A stretch of 64,000 nt of DNA. Origin: Leptospira inadai serovar Lyme str. 10 (GTDB lineage Bacteria; Spirochaetota; Leptospiria; Leptospirales; Leptospiraceae). The position numbers and the translations under genes were made by a program. Below, in pieces: positions 29,246 to 37,829 of the stretch (positions are counted from its first letter, which is position 1; each line of letters begins with the position of its first letter). The stretch is taken from NCBI RefSeq assembly GCF_000243675.2, contig NZ_AHMM02000024.1, positions 186,001-250,000 of the forward strand. Reading direction: 5' to 3'. The notes beneath the pieces were generated by a model. That model was given only the letters and a program-made list of their open reading frames with translations, did no database searches and was not told the origin of the DNA.

Positions 29246-29727
29246 TTTGTTTCGCCGGGGGGAATTTTAGTCCAGGAGAGCGCATCTCTTTCCAAATCCA
29301 GTAAGCGATGCTTTAAATATTGATAGCCTAATAATGACGGAATCGCGACCGTCAATCCGAGAATCGTGGTGACGAGAGCCAATCGAATTCCACCGGCAAA
29401 CGCATCCAGACTCACCGTCCCCGCTGCCTGCAACGCTGAAAAAGCTTCGGATATTCCGAGCACCGTTCCTAAGAGTCCGAGCATAGTCGCAATGCCCGCG
29501 AGGTGGCGAATCCAAGAAAGCTTGGTTTCAAGCGGAAAAAGCGCCGCGGATACTCGCTCCTCCCAGACTCCGGCGTCCGTTCCGGAAACAAACCCTTCGA
29601 GCAAATCCATCCTGCGTTTGGGTAAGGTCGTCAAAACATGAACGAATGTTCCTAAATTCCAGATTGAAAGAATTCCGATCGCAATAGAAACCCAGTCCCA
29701 ACCGTTTCCTAAAATACCGTTATTCAT
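29242..29727 (-). CDS. ExbB/TolQ/MotA-family proton channel protein (system 1)
   Basis: 161-residue protein with three hydrophobic helices. GIATMLGLLGTVLGISEAF and LALVTTILGLTVAIPSLLGYQYL are the conserved second and third helices of ExbB/TolQ. The start chosen is the ATG at 29727 with a GAGG ribosome site just upstream; the frame stays open for 354 more bases but that part has no family resemblance. It is short for ExbB. It would form the stator complex with the overlapping ExbD. Confidence 0.88.
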   Translation of the reverse strand: MNNGILGNGWDWVSIAIGILSIWNLGTFVHVLTTLPKRRMDLLEGFVSGTDAGVWEERVSAALFPLETKLSWIRHLAGIATMLGLLGTVLGISEAFSALQAAGTVSLDAFAGGIRLALVTTILGLTVAIPSLLGYQYLKHRLLDLERDALSWTKIPPGETK

Positions 29728-29836
29728 GTCCTCGATTCCTTTTTCACAAAGTAGAGATCCCGACCTTTCCTGTCGACTGCAAGACCCGATCTGAATCGCT
29801 CTTGCCAAAGCGGATTTAAAAAAAAAGCTAAGGGAA

Positions 29837-30571
29837 ATGACTAGTTTCCAAATGCCGACCGCCGAATCCAAAGCGCTGTTCGTGAAGCAGAATTTCGACA
29901 CTATCTCGGCCAGATATGATCGCTTCAACGATTGGAATAGTTTTTTCCTGCATCGCCTTTGGAAGAATCGACTCGTAAAGGAAATCGAAGAGCGGGCCGG
30001 GCAGAAGATTCTCGCGTTAGACTTATGCTGCGGAACCGGGGACATCTCCGTCAGACTAGAAAGGTCTCCGCAAGTCGACAAAGTACTCTGCGTAGACTTT
30101 TCGGAAGGAATGCTGGATATTGCAAGGCATCGATTAGCGGATCCGATCCGGAAAGGCCGGGTCCAAGTTCAGGTCGGAGACGCGACAAACCTTTCCTCGA
30201 TTCAGTCTTCTAGTCTAGATGCGGTGAGCGTAGGGTTCGGCCTGCGAAACGTGGACAATCTAGATAAAGCGATCTCGGAAATCTATAGAGTCTTAAAACC
30301 CGGAGGAATTTTTGCAAACCTGGATGTCGGAAAGGTTCAATATCCATTGGTCCGATGGTTGGCAAATTTCTATTTCTTTCGAATCGTTCCAATTCTTGGC
30401 CACCTCCTTTGGGGAGGAAAAAACGAAATGTTCAATTATTTACCGGTTTCTTCCTTAACCTATCCTGATCAGAATTCCCTGAAAGAACTATTGCAAAAAC
30501 GGGGATTTACGGACGTTCGGTATAAAAACTTCGTTTTCGGAAATGCGGTTTTGCATACCGGCAAAAAATAA
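29837..30571 (+). CDS. ubiE: Demethylmenaquinone methyltransferase UbiE/MenG
   Basis: 244-residue SAM-dependent methyltransferase. Supporting motifs are FDTISARYDRFNDW, the SAM site LDLCCGTGDISVRLE (about residues 57-71), SVGFGLRNVDNLDKAI, and YRVLKPGGIF. It performs the last methylation in quinone synthesis; leptospires are known to use menaquinone, so MenG is the likely activity. It is divergent from the ExbB/D pair, with 109 bases between the starts. Confidence 0.95.
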   Translation: MTSFQMPTAESKALFVKQNFDTISARYDRFNDWNSFFLHRLWKNRLVKEIEERAGQKILALDLCCGTGDISVRLERSPQVDKVLCVDFSEGMLDIARHRLADPIRKGRVQVQVGDATNLSSIQSSSLDAVSVGFGLRNVDNLDKAISEIYRVLKPGGIFANLDVGKVQYPLVRWLANFYFFRIVPILGHLLWGGKNEMFNYLPVSSLTYPDQNSLKELLQKRGFTDVRYKNFVFGNAVLHTGKK

Positions 30572-30649
30572 TACTCCCTTTGTCGTATTCATTACGTACC
30601 CGCCGTCTTCTCTTAGACTAGAGTTTAAATGCGGGAGTTTCAAACCGTC

Positions 30650-32539
30650 ATGAAAAAAATCGTTCTACTGGCCCTATTGGCTGGACTGATTCTAAATTGC
30701 AATAACGGCAAAAAAAAAGGCCTTTTGCTTCCATTCCTTTCCCTTCTAAACACCCAAAATGGTGCTGCTACTGGTGCAACCGGTAGCGCTGGAATTGCCG
30801 GTAATTCCGGAAGTACCGGAGTAGTATTTACCCCCGGTGACGGTTTCGGAAATCCTGTTAGCCAGCCTGGAAGCGGTTCAAGTCCGACCTCTTCTGCAGG
30901 GACAACAGGAAGCAGTTCGAGTTCGACTCCTTCAACTTCGTCCGGAACCGGCGCGACAAATTCGGGAAACCCGAGCGGGGGCTCCTCCTCCGATGGGTCC
31001 GGAAGTACGCCTCCTTCCAGCCAATCTTCTTCGAATGGAAACGGATCTTCTAGTTCTAATACCGGTACTTCCGATAATTCTTCCTCAAACGGGAACTCAG
31101 GCAATCATTCGTCGAACGGAGGCTCCGAGAACAATTCAGGTTCCGCTAATAATCATTCGAATAATCCTTCGTCGGATGACAGGTCCGGAAATAACGGAGG
31201 CTCAACCAATACTTCCGGTTCGGGGAATTCCGGCGGAGATAAAGGGTCCGGAACTCCGACCGTGGCAGTCGTAGTCGTAGACGATCCGAAAGGAAGTTCA
31301 CATTTCAATTTTAATACGACTCAAACGATTCCTCTTAACTTAACGGTCGTGGATAAGGAAACGAAGCCTGTCAGCGGGGCTACGGTTCTTGTCTATGACG
31401 AGACGAGTAATCTTCTTTTCCAAGGGATTTCCGATTCTTCCGGTAAGGTAAGCGGATCGTTAACCGTTCCGACGTCCGTAGGAAGTATTACGATCGATAT
31501 TTCCATAGGAGGAGAGTCCATTTCGCAGTACGTCAATCTGGAGCAACGTTTAGGAATTACCAGAACGATTCGTTATGCGATTACTCTGCCTTCCCATAAG
31601 GTCGCAGATTCCGACGGAGACGGGGTCCCGGACAACACGGATATTTATCCGGATGATCGGTCTCGTTCCACGGAACTTTTATATCCTGCCGAGGGAGTTT
31701 ATACGCTTGCGTTCGAAGATCTTTATCCTTCTCCCGGTGATGCCGATTTGAACGACTATGTCGTGCAATTCAGAAACGAAGAGGACTTGGATGCGACGGG
31801 TAAAATCGTGCGGCTTCGTGGAAAATACCAACATGTCGCGAGAGGAGCCGGGTACACGCACAAACTTTTACTCAAGCTACCCGTTAACGTAGGCGCAACC
31901 GTTACGTATAAACGAACTGACGGGAACGAGAATAATAAGCTAGCTCATACAACCGCGACCCTTACGGCCGCACAATTAAATCAGGGATACGAGCTTTTGC
32001 CGGACTCGGGCAAGACTCTGCACGGTCAAAACGCAAATCCGGGAGAAGTCTTCAAGCAAGGTCATGTGGCCACCATCGAGATCATCTTCGACAGTCCCGT
32101 CACGAGAGCTCAGTTGGGTGCGTTCCCGTACGATTTATTCGCGCATGTAGTCAACTCGAAGCAGGATATTCATTTTCCTGGACTTTATAAAAATGCAGAC
32201 GGATCGGACCGGTATATGGACTCTACGGGATTTCCCTGGGCAATCCTTGTACCGGGAGCCTGGAAATATCCGTATGAAAAGCAGGATATACGTAAGGCCT
32301 CACAAACAGGTTACGGAGACTTCTCCCGTTGGGTAGAGTCAAAAGGAACTAACTACAAGGCTTGGTATAATCATATCACGAACGAAAGTAAGGTCTTCCC
32401 CGTTCCGGATTCCCCGAACTTTTTAGGTTACCTATTTTTGTCGGTGAAGAAATTCGCCGCATTCTACGCGATCGCCCTCTTAGGAATCGGAGGAATCGGA
32501 CTGTATATCTTGAGAAGGAAACAATCCATCGTTATCTAA
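30650..32539 (+). CDS. LruC-domain lipoprotein with Ser/Gly/Asn-rich linker
   Basis: 629-residue probable lipoprotein. The ATG at 30650 gives MKKIVLLALLAGLILNC, a clean signal peptide and lipobox (Cys17). Residues about 35-205 are a low-complexity Gly/Ser/Thr/Asn tract. A beta-sandwich-like region (PLNLTVVDKETKPVSGATVLV) follows, then a calcium-type repeat DSDGDGVPDNTDIYPDD and the LruC domain (FEDLYPSPGDADLNDYVV). The C-terminus has a membrane helix (FYAIALLGIGGIGLYIL) and a basic end. The family is named after the Leptospira LruC antigen of recurrent uveitis; whether this is the orthologue is not shown. The combination of N-terminal lipid and C-terminal helix is unusual. Confidence 0.85.
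   Translation: MKKIVLLALLAGLILNCNNGKKKGLLLPFLSLLNTQNGAATGATGSAGIAGNSGSTGVVFTPGDGFGNPVSQPGSGSSPTSSAGTTGSSSSSTPSTSSGTGATNSGNPSGGSSSDGSGSTPPSSQSSSNGNGSSSSNTGTSDNSSSNGNSGNHSSNGGSENNSGSANNHSNNPSSDDRSGNNGGSTNTSGSGNSGGDKGSGTPTVAVVVVDDPKGSSHFNFNTTQTIPLNLTVVDKETKPVSGATVLVYDETSNLLFQGISDSSGKVSGSLTVPTSVGSITIDISIGGESISQYVNLEQRLGITRTIRYAITLPSHKVADSDGDGVPDNTDIYPDDRSRSTELLYPAEGVYTLAFEDLYPSPGDADLNDYVVQFRNEEDLDATGKIVRLRGKYQHVARGAGYTHKLLLKLPVNVGATVTYKRTDGNENNKLAHTTATLTAAQLNQGYELLPDSGKTLHGQNANPGEVFKQGHVATIEIIFDSPVTRAQLGAFPYDLFAHVVNSKQDIHFPGLYKNADGSDRYMDSTGFPWAILVPGAWKYPYEKQDIRKASQTGYGDFSRWVESKGTNYKAWYNHITNESKVFPVPDSPNFLGYLFLSVKKFAAFYAIALLGIGGIGLYILRRKQSIVI
30745..31259 (+). repeat. Low-complexity Ser/Gly/Asn/Thr coding tract
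   Basis: This stretch encodes an imperfect, non-periodic linker of Gly, Ser, Thr and Asn within the LruC-domain lipoprotein. It probably spaces the folded domains from the lipid anchor. Its composition creates long open frames on the other strand and in another plus frame; these are artefacts. Such tracts often vary in length between strains. Confidence 0.8.
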
Positions 32540-32568
32540 GAAATACCGTCTCGGATTTACCTAAAGGA

Positions 32569-32605
32569 GGCATTGTCCGATACTAGTTGGACAATGCCTT
32601 TTTTT
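32569..32605 (+). terminator. Rho-independent terminator after the LruC-domain gene, overlapping prsW start region
   Basis: A perfect 10-bp inverted repeat (GGCATTGTCC / GGACAATGCC) with a 10-nt loop is followed immediately by seven T residues. It lies 29 bases after the LruC-domain stop. The stem contains the last bases of an AGGAGG motif on its left arm and an ATG (32594) on its right arm, so it also covers the probable translation start of the next gene. Confidence 0.8.
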
Positions 32606-33976
32606 ATGGGTCGAACGGAAATCTGGTTGGAGTTAACAAAGCCGATCGCCGCTTTATTGGCCGCCTGGTTTTACTGGGGCTTCTATAAAAAGACATACTA
32701 CTCGGGGCAAGGAAGTCTTGCAACGGTTACGGCCATTTTCTCTGGAATGGTCGCAACGGGAATTTCTCTTGTCTGGGAAGTGCAAGTTTTCGATTTCTTT
32801 CCCGAACTTTCCCAATTTTCCCGGGCGATATTTACCGGAGCCCTCCCGGAAGAAAGTTCCAAGGCTCTTATTGCACTTTGGTATTTTCGACGAGTAGGCA
32901 AAACCTTAAGTCTTGCGGACGGACTTTACTTCGGACTAACCGTAGGAACGTCTTTCGGTTGCATCGAAAACATTTTTTATTCTTTTCAATTGGAATTCTG
33001 GCCGAGCCTCCTGCGAGCCGGAACTTCCTTGCCCTTACACGCCTTTTCGGGCGGAATCTTAGGTTTCTTTTTGCTTAGAAATTATCAAATCCGAAAAGCC
33101 GCCTTTTCCAGTTTCGAAACCTGGCTGGCCTTCCTAGGAGTCATCTTACTCCACGGGATTTACAATGGATTGGTCGCAGACGGGGAACACGGGATTCTAT
33201 TCGTTCCGGTTCTATTAGGATTATCTTTTATAGTCTTGGAATTTCTGGTCGTGCAAGCGCAGGTAACGTTTCCGTTCGAGATGATGCAGACCGAGAATTT
33301 ATTTTTGGACGATTACTCTATGATCCAAAAATACAGCCGGTATGATTCATGGTTACGTAAGACTCAAACAGGAGAGTCGATTACCGAAATCCCTCTATTT
33401 CGATCCTTGTCGGCCGGGAGAACATTAATCGCCATCCTACTGTTCGGGATCCCTATATTCTGTTTAAATTTTTATCTTTTTTCGCCCCAACTCATTCCGT
33501 ACTACCTGATAAGCATCGACTTCCAACAATTTATCGCGCTCTTTATGGAATACCCGACCTGGCTCGGGATTTTGTTTCTTTTACGGGGCTTTTTAAATCC
33601 TTCCTTCTTTCAGGAGCGAATCTTAAAAGTGCCGTTATTCCTATCCGTCACTTTGGGAACTCATGAAGAAGAGGAGCCTACTCTTGCCTATTCCCTTTCT
33701 ATCAGAGGTTTTTATTCTCCGGTTACCCGAGAGCCGATTTTAGGGAAAGTGACTGAAGCGTCTTTTTATATCGCCGGAAAAAGCTTTGTCGGAATCAAAG
33801 CAATGCCGGTTTGGAAGAACTTCCGACAGGAAGATCCGAATCACGAAAGCGGAGCATTATATCGTTTCCCGAATATTCCTTGGACTCTAATCGGTTGGCG
33901 CTGGACCGTTCGAATTCGGCAGCAAATCAGAAATTCGTTCGATATTTTATACGGAATCAAGTTCCGGCGCAATTAG
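32594..33976 (+). CDS. PrsW-family intramembrane protease-like protein
   Basis: 460-residue membrane protein with about 9-10 helices. The four PrsW motifs are present: EESSK near residue 84, TSFGCIENIFY, LPLHAFSGG and VILLHGIYNGL, which carry the Glu and His residues of this metalloprotease-like family. PrsW cleaves anti-sigma factors in Bacillus. The C-terminal third (about 335-460) is an extra soluble part not needed for the family. The start is unresolved: the frame begins at a TTG (32573) two bases after AGGAGG; ATGs at 32594 and 32606 overlap or follow a terminator hairpin. Confidence 0.85.
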   Translation: MPFFMGRTEIWLELTKPIAALLAAWFYWGFYKKTYYSGQGSLATVTAIFSGMVATGISLVWEVQVFDFFPELSQFSRAIFTGALPEESSKALIALWYFRRVGKTLSLADGLYFGLTVGTSFGCIENIFYSFQLEFWPSLLRAGTSLPLHAFSGGILGFFLLRNYQIRKAAFSSFETWLAFLGVILLHGIYNGLVADGEHGILFVPVLLGLSFIVLEFLVVQAQVTFPFEMMQTENLFLDDYSMIQKYSRYDSWLRKTQTGESITEIPLFRSLSAGRTLIAILLFGIPIFCLNFYLFSPQLIPYYLISIDFQQFIALFMEYPTWLGILFLLRGFLNPSFFQERILKVPLFLSVTLGTHEEEEPTLAYSLSIRGFYSPVTREPILGKVTEASFYIAGKSFVGIKAMPVWKNFRQEDPNHESGALYRFPNIPWTLIGWRWTVRIRQQIRNSFDILYGIKFRRN

Positions 33977-34000
33977 ACTTAGATTCGGAAACAACTCCGG

Positions 34001-36052
34001 TTATCGGATTCGATTCAACCCGTCAAAGTCATCGGTGGAAATAAAGAACTCGGTTGGCCCGAATTCCATCCAGGAAACTCTTAGAACTTTTGCCGTTAAA
34101 AATTTTGCTCCTGCCGGAACGGCCAGAGCCACCGTATTTGATACGGAGCCAAGAGGGGTGCTTCTAGACTGCAGTTCCACGCCCTTTTCATCCGAAAAAA
34201 TCCATTTAATATAGACGGGCCTTCCCGGTTTAGGGTCTTGCCCTAAACCGACTCTCAGATTTACGGAATTCTTATCGCCTAGTACCCATGCCGTTCCTGA
34301 ACGGAATACATTGACTCTTAGTCCGTTTTTAATCGTATTCTTTTCTCTTGCGGAAAGCTGGAAGGTCTTACGCTCCTCGTAACGGAACTCCGGTCCCTGC
34401 GAGTGACTCGAAAGCCTGATCAGGGTTTTCATTGCGATTGCAAGACCGAACACCAAACACACTAAATTAAAGGCGGGAACGATCCACCATTTTGGAAGCG
34501 TCCTTGTAGAAGGTCCGGACGAGCCTAGAATCCAAAATAAAAGAAAGCCTAAACTTCCTGCGCCGCCGATCCAGGGTTGGTAAAAGAAAACGGGAAAAAG
34601 CAATAAAATTAAGGTCCAATAGGCTCCTCGCAAATACGCCTCAAATCCGATCCATGTGGCAAAGAGAAGAAAAAATAGAATTCCGCCGTCACTTATTAAT
34701 AATACCAAAGAGCTGAGGGCAAAGTCCTGCTGACCCTGCGGAGGGAATGATCCTTTGGGACCTAATTCTATCCAGCGAAGTGCAAAGTTTCCGAAGCCTT
34801 GCCCGAAAACGGGGGCCTCCTTCCACCAATTCCAAGCGGATAAAGTCTGAATCCAACCGTCTTTCCAGTACAATTCCAGAATTTTGGAAAATCCTTTTCC
34901 TTTCTGCCAGGCTGCAGCTATGTCTTCCCTGAATACTTGCCAAGCAGTCGGGGACCAATCAAATCCTCCTGCAAGATACATCCCCGCAAATAAGAGAACG
35001 GTTCCCATAAACACCAGGGGGATGAAAGAATATTTTAAGATAGGATTTCTAAATCCTTTTTGGTAGGAGAGAATCGCGACCGTCATTCCTTCCAAAAGTA
35101 AGAGTACCCAAAACCCGCTTCCTTGGAATCTTCCCGCTAAAAAAAGAGGAAGCAAAATCGAGATACTTAAAACAGCTCTAGAGATAATCCGCCAGTTTCT
35201 ACTATGAACATGGTATAAAAAGAAACCCGCGAGGATCGGCATACCAACCCCGAAGGACGCCGCATCCGGAAAGAATCCCGAGACACCGAATGTTTCCGCA
35301 TTGCCCGAGCTGAACGGAAAAACGGTTTCCTTGAAAAGTCCTTGGAGGGCTCCTAAAATCAAATTCCCCGTAAAGCCTACGAGAATTCCCGTTCTCCATT
35401 GTTTTACAGGCGGGTCCGTATCATGAGAACTAGTCTCCTCGGCAAGAAAGTAAATGAGAGCCGAGAACCAGACCCCTAACGAGTCCAGAGTCAATCCGAA
35501 CGCATACTTAGACGAGATCCCTGCAGAATATTCCGTATCCTGCAAAATTCCGTCAGTCAGTGGAGAAATACCAAAGTACGTGAATAGTCTTTCTACGAGC
35601 AAAAAAGCGAAAAGTGCAAAAAGTCCCGCTTTTGGATTCTTTGTGAACTCGAGAGAATTCTTATAGGGTCGGTTGATATAAAAATATCTGAGTACAGGAT
35701 CCTCTTCGTTAACCGAATGCCCGTAAAACGTGGACACATACTGTCTTAAAAAAACACCTAAAGTCGCGCCGGTAAATAATGCCGATAGATAAAGATATCC
35801 AGCCTCCGTGGCCAAAAGCAATCCCGGAGAAAGAAACGCAAAAGAGGCAGTAAAGATCCGACCCGATTTGCGGTGGTGTAAATTCGGTAATAGCCCGGCA
35901 AGGAACTGAATGCATGCGATCCCAAAACTTGTATCCGGATTGCGGACCAATAAGGACCAGCGCAGCAAAACATAAGACAGGGTCACACTTAAGATAAGTG
36001 TTAAGAAAGTGGGGGTTCTAAGCGGCCTCAATCGGGCAAAAATGCTTGGCAC
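34001..36052 (-). CDS. O-antigen ligase/Wzy-like membrane protein
   Basis: 683-residue protein with about 12 or more hydrophobic helices and a C-terminal soluble beta-rich domain (about 555-683). Residues about 415-445 (WWKEAPVFGQGFGNFAL, then SSLVLLISDGGILFF) match the large periplasmic loop and following helix of the WaaL/Wzy O-antigen ligase superfamily. It would join or polymerise surface glycan on the periplasmic side. Length is well above the usual 400-450 because of the N-terminal helices and C-terminal domain. It follows the DksA-like gene by 70 bases; the plus-strand prsW gene converges on it. Confidence 0.78.
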   Translation of the reverse strand: MPSIFARLRPLRTPTFLTLILSVTLSYVLLRWSLLVRNPDTSFGIACIQFLAGLLPNLHHRKSGRIFTASFAFLSPGLLLATEAGYLYLSALFTGATLGVFLRQYVSTFYGHSVNEEDPVLRYFYINRPYKNSLEFTKNPKAGLFALFAFLLVERLFTYFGISPLTDGILQDTEYSAGISSKYAFGLTLDSLGVWFSALIYFLAEETSSHDTDPPVKQWRTGILVGFTGNLILGALQGLFKETVFPFSSGNAETFGVSGFFPDAASFGVGMPILAGFFLYHVHSRNWRIISRAVLSISILLPLFLAGRFQGSGFWVLLLLEGMTVAILSYQKGFRNPILKYSFIPLVFMGTVLLFAGMYLAGGFDWSPTAWQVFREDIAAAWQKGKGFSKILELYWKDGWIQTLSAWNWWKEAPVFGQGFGNFALRWIELGPKGSFPPQGQQDFALSSLVLLISDGGILFFLLFATWIGFEAYLRGAYWTLILLLFPVFFYQPWIGGAGSLGFLLFWILGSSGPSTRTLPKWWIVPAFNLVCLVFGLAIAMKTLIRLSSHSQGPEFRYEERKTFQLSAREKNTIKNGLRVNVFRSGTAWVLGDKNSVNLRVGLGQDPKPGRPVYIKWIFSDEKGVELQSRSTPLGSVSNTVALAVPAGAKFLTAKVLRVSWMEFGPTEFFISTDDFDGLNRIR

Positions 36053-36122
36053 GAATTGGAAATGGTCCTGATAAGTAAGTAGATTTCAATCTAAAAATAG
36101 GAAAAGAAGAGAAAGGCGAGAC

Positions 36123-36575
36123 TCAATCGTCTAAAGAATCCAAGTCGGTAGGGATTTTATACGTGCCAGTCAACGTAGCCGACAAAGGGCTCTTCTTACC
36201 GGAAGCGCGGTGCTTCGATACGGCCTCTGCGTACTCTACGGTGTATCTAGTCCATGGAATCGCTTTTAAGCGAGCGAGAGGGATTTTTTTACCGGTCCCT
36301 TCGCAAATACCGTAGGTTCCATCCTCGATTTTTTCCAAGGCTGCATCGATTTCACGAATCGTATCGATTTCGGATTCGGTTAGAACGGAGCTGAGCATCT
36401 CTTCGTTGATTTCGGAGGCAATATCGGCGATATCCCCCATCTCTTTTAGGCCGGAAGGTTTACTATTATCCTCCCACTTGGCATACTTCTCTAGTAGAGA
36501 GTTTTTTCTCTCTACTAGCAACTCCTGCAGTTCGGTCAGGATTTTCTTATCGTATGCGAGTTTTTTTGCGACCAT
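36123..36575 (-). CDS. DksA/TraR-like protein lacking the zinc-finger cysteines
   Basis: 150-residue protein with the DksA layout: a coiled-coil N-terminal half whose tip has the D-x-x-D-x-A element (Asp48, Asp51, Ala53 in GDIADIAS), then a globular part. The usual four-Cys zinc finger is reduced to a single Cys91 in GTYGICEGTGKKIPLARLKAIPW; the fold's other landmarks remain. DksA binds the RNA polymerase secondary channel with ppGpp. The tip acidic pair suggests it may still do so. It follows the L33 gene by 11 bases, so both share a transcript. Confidence 0.88.
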   Translation of the reverse strand: MVAKKLAYDKKILTELQELLVERKNSLLEKYAKWEDNSKPSGLKEMGDIADIASEINEEMLSSVLTESEIDTIREIDAALEKIEDGTYGICEGTGKKIPLARLKAIPWTRYTVEYAEAVSKHRASGKKSPLSATLTGTYKIPTDLDSLDD

Positions 36576-36586
36576 TGGTTTTTCGG

Positions 36587-36739
36587 TTATACCTTAGATT
36601 CCTTATGTTCGACGTGTGCTCTGCAAAATTTGCAAAACTTTTTTGTAACAAGTTTCTCGGATTTCGCCTTTTTATTTTTCGTCTGGAAGTAAGCGTCCTT
36701 CTTACATACCTGACAGGAAAGCTTGATGATCTCTCTCAT
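36587..36739 (-). CDS. rpmG: 50S ribosomal protein L33
   Basis: 50-residue ribosomal protein bL33, zinc-binding (C+) type. MREIIKLSCQVCKKDAYF has the first CxxC (Cys9, Cys12) and KKFCKFCRAH the second (Cys36, Cys39). The start at 36739 gives the canonical length; the frame is open further upstream but that extension runs into the next gene. It is cotranscribed with the DksA-like gene rather than with the secE/nusG or tRNA genes seen in many bacteria. Confidence 0.95.
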   Translation of the reverse strand: MREIIKLSCQVCKKDAYFQTKNKKAKSEKLVTKKFCKFCRAHVEHKESKV

Positions 36740-36860
36740 GGCGGATTTCTCTTTGCGAAAATTAACCCAAAACCTAAAAAAGGAATTTTCGAGCCAAAAA
36801 TGACTCTCCCTCGTAGATTTCAAGGCTGCATAAGCAATAAAAAAAAAGTCGGCTGAAAAA

Positions 36861-37826
36861 TCAAGGAAGATCGTTCGGAAACTTCGAAATTTCCTCTTTT
36901 CCAACCGGCGGAACCTTTCTCCAAATTGCCGCCAACACGCTTCCGATCAAAGAATGAATAAAACTGGATAAGGCGGCCGGAATGGCAACAAGAGGATCCG
37001 CAAAATTATTTTTAGAAAGCACGACTCCCAGCCCGCTATTCTGCATTCCGACCTCGATGGAAACCGTGCGAGAAACGAGTAAAGATCCGGTCGTGAATTT
37101 CGCGAACCAGTATCCGAAAAAGTAACCCGCGGAATGTAAGAGGAAAACGGCGGAGAGTAGAAGCATCCCCGATTTCACGACTGCCGATTTTCCGGATCCT
37201 AGAATGGAAGAAACAATGAGCGAAATCAAAAGCACCGCTACGAATGGAGAAATCACTTTAATTCGATCGGCAAACCTGGGAGTGTATCGATTCAAAAGAA
37301 TCCCTAACGTTACAGGTAAGATTACGACTTCAAAGGTGTTCAAAAATAGTCCGTACGGATTCGCTCCCACCCGATTTCCAACCAAGAGTAGCGTTAACGT
37401 GGGAGTAAGGACGACCGAGAGCAAGGTGGAAACGGCGGTCATAGTCACCGAGAGCGCCACATCCCCTCTCGCCAAAAATGAGATCACGTTGGAGGCCACT
37501 CCACCCGGACAACAGGCAACTACGATCAGCCCCGTTGCCAGAGGAGAAGGAAGTCCTAATAAAATTCCGATCCCCCAACCTGCCAAAGGCATAATCGTAT
37601 ATTGACCGAGAACGCCTATCAAAACGGCCTTCGGAGCCTGGAAGACTCGCTTAAAATCCTCCGGGACCAACGTGATCCCCATTCCGAGCATCGTTACTCC
37701 TAAACTGTAGGTAATCCAAGGACCGTCGAACCAAATGATCCAAGCAGGATAAATCCAACTTATGGAAACTCCTGCAATGACCCAGACAGGAAATAGAAGA
37801 GAGATCCGCTCAAAAAACTTTGCCAA
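36861..37826 (-). CDS. Bile acid:sodium symporter (BASS) family transporter
   Basis: 321-residue membrane protein with about ten helices. YSLGVTMLGMGITL, the CCPGGVASNVISFLARGD segment near residue 105, and VEVGMQNSGLGVVL near the C-terminus are typical of the family, whose bacterial members move organic anions such as pantoate or keto acids with sodium. The start is a TTG three bases after the aminotransferase stop, with AAGGTGA upstream, so the two are cotranscribed. Substrate unknown. Confidence 0.9.
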   Translation of the reverse strand: MAKFFERISLLFPVWVIAGVSISWIYPAWIIWFDGPWITYSLGVTMLGMGITLVPEDFKRVFQAPKAVLIGVLGQYTIMPLAGWGIGILLGLPSPLATGLIVVACCPGGVASNVISFLARGDVALSVTMTAVSTLLSVVLTPTLTLLLVGNRVGANPYGLFLNTFEVVILPVTLGILLNRYTPRFADRIKVISPFVAVLLISLIVSSILGSGKSAVVKSGMLLLSAVFLLHSAGYFFGYWFAKFTTGSLLVSRTVSIEVGMQNSGLGVVLSKNNFADPLVAIPAALSSFIHSLIGSVLAAIWRKVPPVGKEEISKFPNDLP

Positions 37827-37829
37827 CGC

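Noticed and set aside
30640..31104. 154-codon open frame on the minus strand, rich in Glu/Pro/Leu
   Set aside because: It is antisense to the Ser/Gly/Asn low-complexity tract of the LruC-domain lipoprotein; its composition is a by-product of that tract and there is no ribosome site or family resemblance.
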